Part shown: piece after piece, positions 8,265 through 15,185 of the stretch | How the letters are laid out: every line of letters begins with the position of its first letter | Position numbering within the stretch: position 1 is the stretch's first letter | Assembly (NCBI RefSeq): GCF_004346165.1 | Contig: NZ_SLZZ01000006.1 | Coordinates: 94,297 to 158,296 of the forward strand | Reading direction: 5' to 3' | From: Muricomes intestini | Lineage (GTDB): Bacteria > Bacillota > Clostridia > Lachnospirales > Lachnospiraceae | Length of the DNA stretch: 64,000 nt | The notes under the pieces: generated by a model | The model's input: only the letters and a program-made list of their open reading frames with translations | Told to the model about the DNA's origin: nothing | Database searches by the model: none | Made by a program: the position numbers and the translations under genes

Positions 8265-9025
8265 GCCTGCACCTCCTCGGTATCCGTAGCTTCCGCAGCA
8301 GGTTCTTCGGTGGCTTCTTTCTTGGGAGCGCCGTTCTTCCAGCTTGAGTTGCCCTCAAGGTTCTGGAGCAGGATCTTGCGTTCCTGTTTGTATTCGCTGC
8401 CGATGAATCCAAGGCGGAGCAGGAAGCAGCGGAATGCGTATTTCTCGTTGGTGACCGGCGTTTCGGTCGAGCTCGCGCGTTTCAGTTCCTTGGAAAGCTT
8501 GCAGAGCTGGGCGATGAACATCGTGTACGCTCTGGTTTCCTCCGGCGTGGGCAGTTCCTTGAACCAGGGGAAGGCGATCTTGTCGTCCCTAATCTCGAAC
8601 CGAAGGTCGTCGATGCCGAGCGCCTTCTTGATGAGCGTTCCCTTGGCTTCGAGGATGTTGGTCAATGTTCCGACCGCAACCTTGTCGAGCGGAAGCTCAA
8701 CCGTCAGGCCCGCTTCGTTGCCCTGTGGCGCGTCCTGTTCGCTTGTTTCCGGCTCTTCGGATACTTCTCCGGCTTCGGCTTCAGCCGTTTCCTGCAGCTC
8801 GGGCTCGAATCCCGCGGCAGCGATGGCTTCGAGAACCTTCTCGACCTCCTCGGAATCCGCCATGTCGTCGAACTCGAGCGTGCCGTCCTTGGTGACGGTG
8901 AAATAGTCGATCTCGTAGTTGCAGGTCGGCATGAATTTGTATTCTGCCTTGGCTCCGGTGGTGTCGGAGATGACCTTGACCAGTTCTTTCCTCTGTGCTC
9001 CTGTTACGTTGTAGTTGATTCGCAT
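8261..9025 (-). CDS. phage protein of the virulence-related/DUF family
   Basis: A 254-residue protein starting MRINYNVTGAQRKELVKVI, a start shared by Firmicutes phage proteins often labelled virulence protein. An N-terminal domain of about 80 residues is followed by a Glu/Pro-rich linker (EAEAGEVSEEPETSEQD), a helical domain (LDKVAVGTLTNILEAKGTLIKKAL), and a lysine-containing C-terminal part ending in an acidic tail. I know of no demonstrated function. The ATG at 9025 has a GGAGG site and lies 41 bases after the third leader repeat; it heads the unit with the DUF4314 and DUF5049 genes. Confidence 0.7.
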   Translation of the reverse strand: MRINYNVTGAQRKELVKVISDTTGAKAEYKFMPTCNYEIDYFTVTKDGTLEFDDMADSEEVEKVLEAIAAAGFEPELQETAEAEAGEVSEEPETSEQDAPQGNEAGLTVELPLDKVAVGTLTNILEAKGTLIKKALGIDDLRFEIRDDKIAFPWFKELPTPEETRAYTMFIAQLCKLSKELKRASSTETPVTNEKYAFRCFLLRLGFIGSEYKQERKILLQNLEGNSSWKNGAPKKEATEEPAAEATDTEEVQA

Positions 9026-9066
9026 TGTGTTTACCTCCTTGGTATGCGTCTGTCCGGAAGGCCCTG

Positions 9067-9116
9067 TGCCTTTCGGCATGTCTATACATCACTCTGAAGG
9101 CCTGTAATAGCAAGCG
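9067..9116 (-). repeat. leader repeat copy 3
   Basis: On the minus strand: TTGCTATTAC, AGAGTGATG, TATAGACA and the same TGCC-GAAA-GGCA hairpin, ending 41 bases before the ATG at 9025. Same order and spacing as the copies at 7153 and 7763. Confidence 0.75.
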
Positions 9117-9189
9117 AATCTGCGATATTTTTCTGGTAGAAAATCTTCTGATTATCCGGCTCTGAAACTGTGCTTAGTACACAAAGGGA

Positions 9190-10449
9190 TCACTCGCCGT
9201 CCGGCAGCTCGACCTCCTTCACAAGGTCGGAGTACATGAGTTTCTTGCCGTCGCGGACGACATGCACGTTCCCGGAATCGCCGGTGTCCTCGACGTAGCG
9301 TCGGAGGATGACGGAGGCGTATTTCGGATCAAGCTCGCACATATAGCAGGTGCGGTTGAGCTGCTCGCAGGCCATGAGCGTGGAACCGGAGCCGCCGAAA
9401 GTGTCGATGACGATGGCGTTCTCCTGCGTGGAGTTCTGGATCGGATAGCCGAGCAGGTCGAGAGGCTTGCTGGTCGGATGATCCTTGTTGCGCTTGGGTT
9501 TGTCGAAGTTCCATATGGTGGTTTCCGCGCGTCCTGCGTACCACGGATGCTTGCCGTTCTGGAGGAATCCATAGAGCACGGGCTCATGCTGCCACTGGTA
9601 ATCGGAGCGACCGAGTACGAGGCTGTTCTTCACCCAGATGCACACGCCTGCGAGATGGAATCCAGCGTCGACGAAAGCACGCCGGAAGGTCAGGCCCTCG
9701 GTGTCCGCATGGAAGCAGTATGCCGCGCCGCCTTTCTCCAGATGGTCGGCCATGTTCTTGAATGCGGAGAGCAGGAAGTTGTAGAATTCCTCGCCCTTGA
9801 GGCTGTCGTTCTGGATCGTCAGGCCATCGGATGCCTTGAAGGAAACGCCGTACGGCGGGTCCGTGAGTACGAGGTTCGCTCGCTTGCCGTCCATGAGTGT
9901 ATCTACATCTTCAGCGCTGGTGGCGTCGCCACACATCAGCCTGTGCCGTCCGACCGCCCAGATGTCGTCGCGCTCCACGAAGGAGGCCTTCTCAAGTGCA
10001 GCGGACAGGTCGAAGTCGTCATCCTCGATGTCCTTGTCGGATTCTCCTTTCAGCAGCTTCTCAAGTTCCTTGTCGTCGAATCCGAGCAGGGAGAGGTCGA
10101 AGGCGTTCTCCTGCAAATCGGAGAGTTCGACGGAAAGCATCTCCTCATCCCAACCGGCGTTCAGCGCGAGCTGATTGTCGGCGAGGATGTAGGCGCGTTT
10201 CTGCGCGTCGGTCAGATCCTCGGCGAATACGCAAGGGACGGTCTTGTACCCTTCCTCTCGTGCAGCAGCAATCCGTCCGTGGCCGACGAGGATGTTGTAA
10301 TCCTGATCGATGACCGCAGGGCTTACGAATCCGAACTCCCGGAGGGAGGAGCGGAGCTGCGCGATCTGTTCTTTACTATGTGTCCGGGCGTTCCGGGCAT
10401 ATGGCACCAGATTGTCAATCGGTACCTGTTCAAGTCTTTGTGTGTTCAT
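9190..10449 (-). CDS. ParB-domain DNA methyltransferase
   Basis: A 419-residue fusion. Residues 1-100 form a ParB/Spo0J-like nuclease-type domain (VPYARNARTHS, then LVGHGRI at 55-60). Residues from about 165 form a beta-class amino-methyltransferase with DPPY at 197-200 and FGGSGST near 350, the motif order of N6-adenine or N4-cytosine DNA methylases. Such solitary phage enzymes probably methylate phage DNA to evade host restriction, or mark it during packaging. The start overlaps the terS stop. Its place between terS and terL makes co-expression with packaging genes likely. Which base and site it modifies cannot be told from sequence alone. Confidence 0.9.
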   Translation of the reverse strand: MNTQRLEQVPIDNLVPYARNARTHSKEQIAQLRSSLREFGFVSPAVIDQDYNILVGHGRIAAAREEGYKTVPCVFAEDLTDAQKRAYILADNQLALNAGWDEEMLSVELSDLQENAFDLSLLGFDDKELEKLLKGESDKDIEDDDFDLSAALEKASFVERDDIWAVGRHRLMCGDATSAEDVDTLMDGKRANLVLTDPPYGVSFKASDGLTIQNDSLKGEEFYNFLLSAFKNMADHLEKGGAAYCFHADTEGLTFRRAFVDAGFHLAGVCIWVKNSLVLGRSDYQWQHEPVLYGFLQNGKHPWYAGRAETTIWNFDKPKRNKDHPTSKPLDLLGYPIQNSTQENAIVIDTFGGSGSTLMACEQLNRTCYMCELDPKYASVILRRYVEDTGDSGNVHVVRDGKKLMYSDLVKEVELPDGE

Positions 10450-11001
10450 TTACATTCCCTTTCTGGCACGAAGCAGTCTCTCCATCACGTCGTCCTGCGG
10501 ATTCGCGCCGCCATACTCGGTGGAGCAGTTCTCCTTCACGATCTGGAAGATCTCGTCCCACAGGCGGTTCGCCTGATTCATGTAGTTGATGCCGATATTG
10601 ATGAACGGCGACGGGATCGGCTTTCCGGTCGTCGGATGCTTGCTCAAATATCCGAGCTTGGTCGTCATTTCCTCGCACTGAATCCATCTCGCGGAGCACA
10701 TCGCATACCGTTCCAGCAGCTGCGGTGATACGGCTTTTGCGACGCCGAGCTTGTCGAGCCATTCCCAAGTCTCGCGGTAGATGTCGGCGGCCTCCAGAGT
10801 GGAGCCGTCATGCTGCCGAGCCGAGAGGAACTCGTGCGGTTCCGGCATGTCCTCGCCCTCGGTGTCTGGGATGTCGAGCACTTCGAGCTTTCGTCCGCCC
10901 GGATTCCCGTTTTCGTATTTCTCCTTGACGGCGGTTTTCTTCCGGCCAGCGCCGGGACGTCTGCCGCCGCGACCGCCAGTGTTATTCGATTTTGTAGGCA
11001 T
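10450..11001 (-). CDS. terS: phage terminase small subunit, P27 family
   Basis: A 183-residue P27-type TerS. Visible are a basic GRGGRRPGAGRKK N-terminus, the helical SARQHDGSTLEAADIYRETWEWLDKLG region and PTTGKPIPSPFINIGINYMNQANRLWDEIF near the middle, all characteristic of the family. TerS recognises the packaging site and recruits TerL. An HNH endonuclease gene lies just upstream, as in cos-type HK97-like phages where HNH, TerS and TerL cooperate in cutting. The gap 11002-11137 between TerS and HNH is the likeliest place for a cos site, although none can be proven by eye. Confidence 0.9.
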   Translation of the reverse strand: MPTKSNNTGGRGGRRPGAGRKKTAVKEKYENGNPGGRKLEVLDIPDTEGEDMPEPHEFLSARQHDGSTLEAADIYRETWEWLDKLGVAKAVSPQLLERYAMCSARWIQCEEMTTKLGYLSKHPTTGKPIPSPFINIGINYMNQANRLWDEIFQIVKENCSTEYGGANPQDDVMERLLRARKGM

Positions 11002-11137
11002 TTCGTCACCGCCTTTCTCGCATGTACGCGCGTAATAGATAAGGAGCCGGGTTATTACCCGTTTGATTTCGCTTTTTTCGTACAGAAAGCCCCGCGCCGT
11101 TTTCCGGGAGGCCGCCTCGCAGAGATTTCGACCGCCC

Positions 11138-11491
11138 CTACCGGTCGCCGCGTTCCCTGTGGATCTTCTCGTGGCACGACCTGCAGAGGCTCATGAGGTT
11201 GCTCTCGTCGTTCGTCCCGCCTTCCGACAGCGGAACGATGTGGTGGACTTCCTCGACCGCAACGTATCGTCCCCGCTTAAGGCACATCTCGCACAAGGGA
11301 TGCTTGTGAACGTAACGGTCGCGGATGCGTTTCCAATGCCTGCCGTAACGCTTGCCGGTGGAGTAGCCGCGCGTGAACGTCTCGTAGTGCTTCTCCATCA
11401 AGGCTTTGTGCTCCGGGCAGTACTGTTCGCCGTCGTCGCAGAGGTTCGGGCATCCGGGATAGCGGCAGGGCCGATTTGGTTTCATTGGCAT
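11138..11491 (-). CDS. phage HNH endonuclease (terminase-associated)
   Basis: A 117-residue HNH nuclease. It has a cysteine cluster near the N-terminus (CRYPGCPNLCDDGEQYC), CEMCLKRGR, and the HNH core VEEVHHIVPLSEGGTNDESNLMSLCRSCHEKIH with both metal-binding CxxC pairs. The start is the ATG at 11491, eight bases after AAGGAGG; an upstream open stretch lies inside a hairpin. Encoded beside terS, it most likely works with the terminase in DNA cleavage at packaging, as known for HK97. Confidence 0.9.
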   Translation of the reverse strand: MPMKPNRPCRYPGCPNLCDDGEQYCPEHKALMEKHYETFTRGYSTGKRYGRHWKRIRDRYVHKHPLCEMCLKRGRYVAVEEVHHIVPLSEGGTNDESNLMSLCRSCHEKIHRERGDR

Positions 11492-11521
11492 AGGCGCTGC
11501 CTCCTTTCCGGGCATGAGAAA

Positions 11522-11553
11522 AGCCCCGGCAGGAGATTGCTCCCGTCGAGGCT
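11522..11553 (-). terminator. hairpin with U-run upstream of HNH gene
   Basis: On the minus strand AGCC-TCG-ACGGGAG and CTCC-TGCCG-GGGCT form a long stem around CAAT, followed by TTTTC and then CCGGAAAGGAGG, the HNH gene's ribosome site. It has a terminator shape but lies between co-directional phage genes, so it is a candidate attenuator separating early/middle from packaging genes. The rest of the 11492-11645 gap shows nothing else. Confidence 0.65.
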
Positions 11554-11645
11554 TCTGGTTCTTCTTATGGTTTTCGCTATTGTAAGGATAACACAGAAGG
11601 CGTCTGCCATTCTGTGCCAAAGTGTGCCAAACCGTGCCAACTTTT

Positions 11646-12059
11646 CTAATCCGGCATTGTGAAGTTCTGAAGTGCCGATCCGTGGATGCGGTGTACGGTG
11701 CGGAGGCTGACGTTCAGCATGCTGGCGATCTCCTCCCATGTGCAGTTGTCGATGTACCGGTAGCGGAGAACCAGCTGCTCCTCGGGATCAGCCAGCAGGT
11801 CGATACGCGCGTTGATCTCGTCCCGCAGCGTAATGAGCTGCGCCACCTTCTTCTCCACGTCGGCCTGTATCTCGTCGATCTTGTGGAGGCAGGTGACGAA
11901 GTGCGCGTCGCTTGGCGTGTTCGGGTTCCTCGGCATGCCGTCGTAGCGCATGCCGCTGACGCTGGTGGACATTTCCCTCCAGTAGTCGATCTCCCGGAGC
12001 CGCGAGTGGATCAGCGCATCCAGGTGCTTGGCCTGATTCAGATATTGCTTCGGAGTCAT
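11646..12059 (-). CDS. DUF1492/sigma-70 region 4-like phage regulator
   Basis: A 137-residue protein. The N-terminal half is a helical coiled-coil-like part (YLNQAKHLDALIHSRLREID), and the C-terminus holds a helix-turn-helix of sigma region 4 type: DPEEQLVLRYRYIDNCTWEEIASMLNVSLRTVHRIH. Proteins of this DUF1492/ArpU-like group act as late-gene activators in Firmicutes phages. Its position just before the packaging and head genes fits control of late transcription. It overlaps the next upstream gene by four bases. Confidence 0.8.
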   Translation of the reverse strand: MTPKQYLNQAKHLDALIHSRLREIDYWREMSTSVSGMRYDGMPRNPNTPSDAHFVTCLHKIDEIQADVEKKVAQLITLRDEINARIDLLADPEEQLVLRYRYIDNCTWEEIASMLNVSLRTVHRIHGSALQNFTMPD

Positions 12060-12277
12060 CTCATCACCTCCTCGTTGAGCTTTCTTATCAGCATCTCGCC
12101 GTCAACCGTCGTCAGCGCCTGATACCACTGAGAGCGGAAGAACCGTTCGATTGATTCCTTCTCCGTTTGAGCGGCCTTGTTCCGCGGGTTCATGCGCAGG
12201 GCCTTCAGTGCTGTCCGGTAGTCGCGGACAGCCTGCAGGATGACGGCGTTGGCGAGATTCTCGTAGGGGTCGTTCAT
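12056..12277 (-). CDS. small phage protein, unknown function
   Basis: A 73-residue helical protein (MNDPYENLANAVILQAVRDYRTALKALRMNPRNKAAQTEKESIERFF split over two helices) of a kind commonly found between the SNF2 helicase and the late regulator in Clostridia prophages. The start at 12277 forms an ATGA overlap with the helicase start at the other end of the shared junction. No function is known to me. Confidence 0.75.
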   Translation of the reverse strand: MNDPYENLANAVILQAVRDYRTALKALRMNPRNKAAQTEKESIERFFRSQWYQALTTVDGEMLIRKLNEEVMR

Positions 12278-13626
12278 CGCATCACCGCCTTCACCGCAGC
12301 GATAAGCGCTGACTGCGTCTTGTCCTTGCGTTTCAAGGCGTTGAGGATCTGCCCGTCGATGGTGCTCGCAGTGACGATGTGCTGGATGACGACGGTCCGG
12401 CTTTTCTGGCCTTGCCGCCAGAGCCTTGCGTTCGTCTGCTGGTAGAGCTCCAATGACCACGTGAGGCCGAACCAGACAAGCGTCGATCCGCCGGACTGCA
12501 GGTTGAGCCCGTGACCGGCGGAGGCCGGGTGGATGACTGCTACAGGAATATTGCCCGCATTCCAGTCATCGATGTCCTGCGACGACTTGATCTCCCGGAC
12601 GTCGAACCATCTGCGGATTCTCTCCAGATCGTGCCGGAACCAGTAGGCGACAAGCAGCGGCTTCCCGTTCGCGGCCTCGATGATGTCCTCCAAGGCGTCG
12701 AGCTTCCGGTCATGGAATTCGATGATCTTCCCGTCGTCGGAGTAGATCGCGCCGTTTGCAAGCTGAGAGAGCTTCCCGGTAAGCGTTGCCGCGTTCGCTG
12801 CGGTGATCTCGTCGCCGTGAAGTTCCAGCACCAGATCGTTCTTCAGCTCCTCGTACCGTTTGCGCTCCTCGGCGGACAGCTGCACCTCGTACTGCGTGGA
12901 GATGAGCTCCGGCATCTTCAGATGATCGGTCGACTTCATGGAAATCGTGATATCCGAGATTTTCCGGTAGATCGCGTCCTCTGCATACGGCAGCGGCTTG
13001 TAGGAGTAGATGATCTCGCCGTTGCGCTTGTCGGGCATGAAGTAGGCCGTCCGGTACTGGGTGATGAAGCGTCCGAGGCGCTGTCCCTGATCGAGGGCCT
13101 TGAACTCCGCCCACAGATCCATGAGACCGTTGCTCGATGGCGTTCCGGTGAGTCCGATGATCCGCTTCACCTTCGGCCTGACCTTCATCAGGGCGCGGAA
13201 CCGCTTTGACTTGTGGTTCTTGAAGGAGGAGAGCTCGTCCAATACCACCATGTCGTAGGTGAAGGGAATGCCGGAGTCGTCGATCAGCCATCCGAGGTTC
13301 TCCCGGTTGATGATCGTGACATCCGCGCCCTGCAGGAGAGCCGCTTTCCGTTCGCGTGAGTTTCCGACTGCGACGGCGTAGGTGAGGCCGGAAAGGTGCT
13401 CCCATTTCCGTATCTCCGCGGGCCATGTGTCACGGGCGACTCTGAGAGGCGCGACCACGAGAATCCGGTGAACCTCGAAGCTGTCGAACAGGAGGTCAAC
13501 GGCGGCGGTCAGCGTGATGATTGTTTTTCCAAGTCCGCAATCAAGGAAGATGGCGGCTGTTTCGTGCGTCTCGATATACGAGACGCAGTATTGCTGGTAG
13601 TAATGAAGGTCACTCAGTTTCGGCAT
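12274..13626 (-). CDS. phage SNF2-type DEAD/DEAH helicase
   Basis: A 450-residue superfamily 2 ATPase. It shows Walker A DCGLGKTI at about residues 29-36, motif Ia VVAPLRVARDTWP, the DELS variant of the DEAH box near 130 (VVLDELSSFKN), motif III GLTGTPSSN, and the C-terminal motifs HPASAGHGLNLQ and QTNARLWRQGQKS. It is a Swi2/Snf2-like DNA translocase common in the replication block of Firmicutes phages; remodelling replication forks or stripping protein from DNA is the usual proposal. The start has GGAGG and overlaps the HNH gene upstream. Confidence 0.92.
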   Translation of the reverse strand: MPKLSDLHYYQQYCVSYIETHETAAIFLDCGLGKTIITLTAAVDLLFDSFEVHRILVVAPLRVARDTWPAEIRKWEHLSGLTYAVAVGNSRERKAALLQGADVTIINRENLGWLIDDSGIPFTYDMVVLDELSSFKNHKSKRFRALMKVRPKVKRIIGLTGTPSSNGLMDLWAEFKALDQGQRLGRFITQYRTAYFMPDKRNGEIIYSYKPLPYAEDAIYRKISDITISMKSTDHLKMPELISTQYEVQLSAEERKRYEELKNDLVLELHGDEITAANAATLTGKLSQLANGAIYSDDGKIIEFHDRKLDALEDIIEAANGKPLLVAYWFRHDLERIRRWFDVREIKSSQDIDDWNAGNIPVAVIHPASAGHGLNLQSGGSTLVWFGLTWSLELYQQTNARLWRQGQKSRTVVIQHIVTASTIDGQILNALKRKDKTQSALIAAVKAVMR

Positions 13627-14122
13627 TTTCTTCGGCCTCCATTTCTTTTATCTGCTTGATGAACCATCTCAATTCGCTGTGGTGGTGAGCGTGTGCACTT
13701 TGCGACGGAAAAACGACCAGATTCTCGGGAGAATTGTTGTATCGGTTTCCGTCACGATGGTGTACGACTTCTCCGGGCATCAATGACCTTCCAAGCATCT
13801 GTTCAGCTACGACGCGATGTGCGGCGAGTCCATGGATTTTGGAATAACCGTCGCATCTGCCTTTTCCGAGGCGGGATTCTCTGAGTTTCTCCTTGGTCTC
13901 AGGCGTCATACGATCCGGGTTGAGTTCCTCGTTTAGCTTTGTTATGTGCTGGCTTATGTTAGTGAAGTCCTTGAGGCTGGCATAGCCGTCTGGGTTCTTC
14001 GCTTTGCTGCTGAAATCCGCGAGGCATTGTCTGCTGCAGAAGTGGTGCTTCTTGCCTTTAAGCTGGGCTGAATCTCGGAAGAATTCACGTCCGCACCAAT
14101 CACAGACTATTTTCAATTTCAT
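13610..14122 (-). CDS. free-standing HNH endonuclease, homing type
   Basis: A 170-residue protein. It has an N-terminal zinc knuckle (CDWCGREFFRDSAQLKGKKHHFCSRQC), a linker, and an HNH motif of the I-HmuI/intron-type class: HRVVAEQMLGRSL, EVVHHRDGNRYNNSPENLVVF, then a histidine cluster HAHHH. This second HNH type in the phage, wedged between the helicase and VRR-NUC genes with overlaps on both sides, looks like a homing endonuclease that has settled in the operon. A phage-competition role is possible but unproven. Confidence 0.85.
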   Translation of the reverse strand: MKLKIVCDWCGREFFRDSAQLKGKKHHFCSRQCLADFSSKAKNPDGYASLKDFTNISQHITKLNEELNPDRMTPETKEKLRESRLGKGRCDGYSKIHGLAAHRVVAEQMLGRSLMPGEVVHHRDGNRYNNSPENLVVFPSQSAHAHHHSELRWFIKQIKEMEAEENAETE

Positions 14123-14387
14123 CTATCACACCTCCGATCTGTTCTGGATTGTCGATGACATAGACGCGGAATCCGAGTTTCCGCAGGAGTCGGTGCCGTG
14201 CATATTGCAGTCTTCTTGGCTTCTTTCCGGGTGCCTTGAGCTCTGCGAAGGCGATGCGTGCGCCGGGCAGCAGGATGATCCGGTCCGGCATCCCGTCGAA
14301 GCCGGGTGAGACGAACTTCGGCGCGATGCCGCCGCGGCGCTTCACCTCGCTGGCGAGTTTCTGCTCGATCTGCTTTTCACTTCTCAT
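14100..14387 (-). CDS. VRR-NUC domain nuclease
   Basis: A 95-residue stand-alone VRR-NUC domain of the PD-(D/E)XK superfamily: MRSEKQIEQKLASEVKRRGG, then GMPDRIILLPG (catalytic Asp), FAELKAPGKKP (the E-x-K of the active site) and LQYARHRLLRKLGF. Such phage nucleases are structure-specific, resembling FAN1 and small Holliday-junction resolvases, and probably process recombination or replication intermediates. It is ATGA-coupled to the upstream gene and lies in the replication block. Confidence 0.92.
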   Translation of the reverse strand: MRSEKQIEQKLASEVKRRGGIAPKFVSPGFDGMPDRIILLPGARIAFAELKAPGKKPRRLQYARHRLLRKLGFRVYVIDNPEQIGGVIDEIENSL

Positions 14388-14941
14388 GGTTTCGCCTCCG
14401 GAACCTGGTCGGCCAGGTTGAATGCGGCGTAGGCTGCGGAGAGGAAGTCGGTGATCGGCTTTCCCTTGTATGTCCAGACGCACTGGCCGTTGTATTTGAC
14501 GCCGAGGCGCTCCGGGTTGTGGCGGCTGCGCCCGATGAGGATCTGCTCTCCGTGGTAGGTGAGACTCCAGCCGTTTGTCGTCCTTGTCCATTTGCGTCTG
14601 GGGAAGCTGCGTTTCCGCTTGGAGCGGTTCCGTATCAGGCGTTCGCGGTTCTTGGCGGCGAGGATGTCGCCTTCCATGACTCCGGCGCAGATGCAGCCGA
14701 CGGATACATCCTCGAAGTAGTCCGGGTGCGTCATGACGTGAACGTAGCGGACCTTGGTGCAGCCGCACAGCTCGCATGCGTGGAGCGGTGCGTTCCAGTC
14801 GTCATCACGTACGTCGTAGATCTCCTTGCATGTCCATCCGGAGAACGGTGCTCCCCAGCTGCGTAGTGTCTTCTGGCAGCGGGCGAGATAGCTTTTGTCC
14901 TTTAGGCCGTCAATGCCTAAGACTTGTCCTGAATTGTTCAT
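14384..14941 (-). CDS. phage zinc-finger protein, unknown function
   Basis: A 185-residue protein. A probable zinc site is formed by CELCGCTKVRYVH and CICAGVM, with a basic stretch (NRSKRKRSFPRRKW) in the middle. The C-terminal half (GEQILIGRSRHNPERLGVKYNG) looks like a small beta domain. Binding to DNA or RNA is plausible, but I recognise no characterised relative. It is the last gene before a 244-base gap (14942-15185) in which I see only a doubtful open frame and AT-rich sequence around 15030. Confidence 0.7.
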   Translation of the reverse strand: MNNSGQVLGIDGLKDKSYLARCQKTLRSWGAPFSGWTCKEIYDVRDDDWNAPLHACELCGCTKVRYVHVMTHPDYFEDVSVGCICAGVMEGDILAAKNRERLIRNRSKRKRSFPRRKWTRTTNGWSLTYHGEQILIGRSRHNPERLGVKYNGQCVWTYKGKPITDFLSAAYAAFNLADQVPEAKP

Positions 14942-15185
14942 GGTGTTAAAACCTCCGTGCTTTCAACGTTTTTGAGGCTTTGTCCCTTTTGTCGCTTTTG
15001 TCCCTCTATCCGTATTTCCATATGGTTTTGTAGAAGAATTGATAATAAATAAATAAGTCTTTTTTGCTTTTTATAGGGGTTCGGACAAAAGGGACAAAAC
15101 CCTGAAAGCCGCATGGATGCTGATGTTTTCGTGTCCCTGAACCTGTCCTGAAGGTCAGGACAGGCATAGGACGAAATGACAAAAC

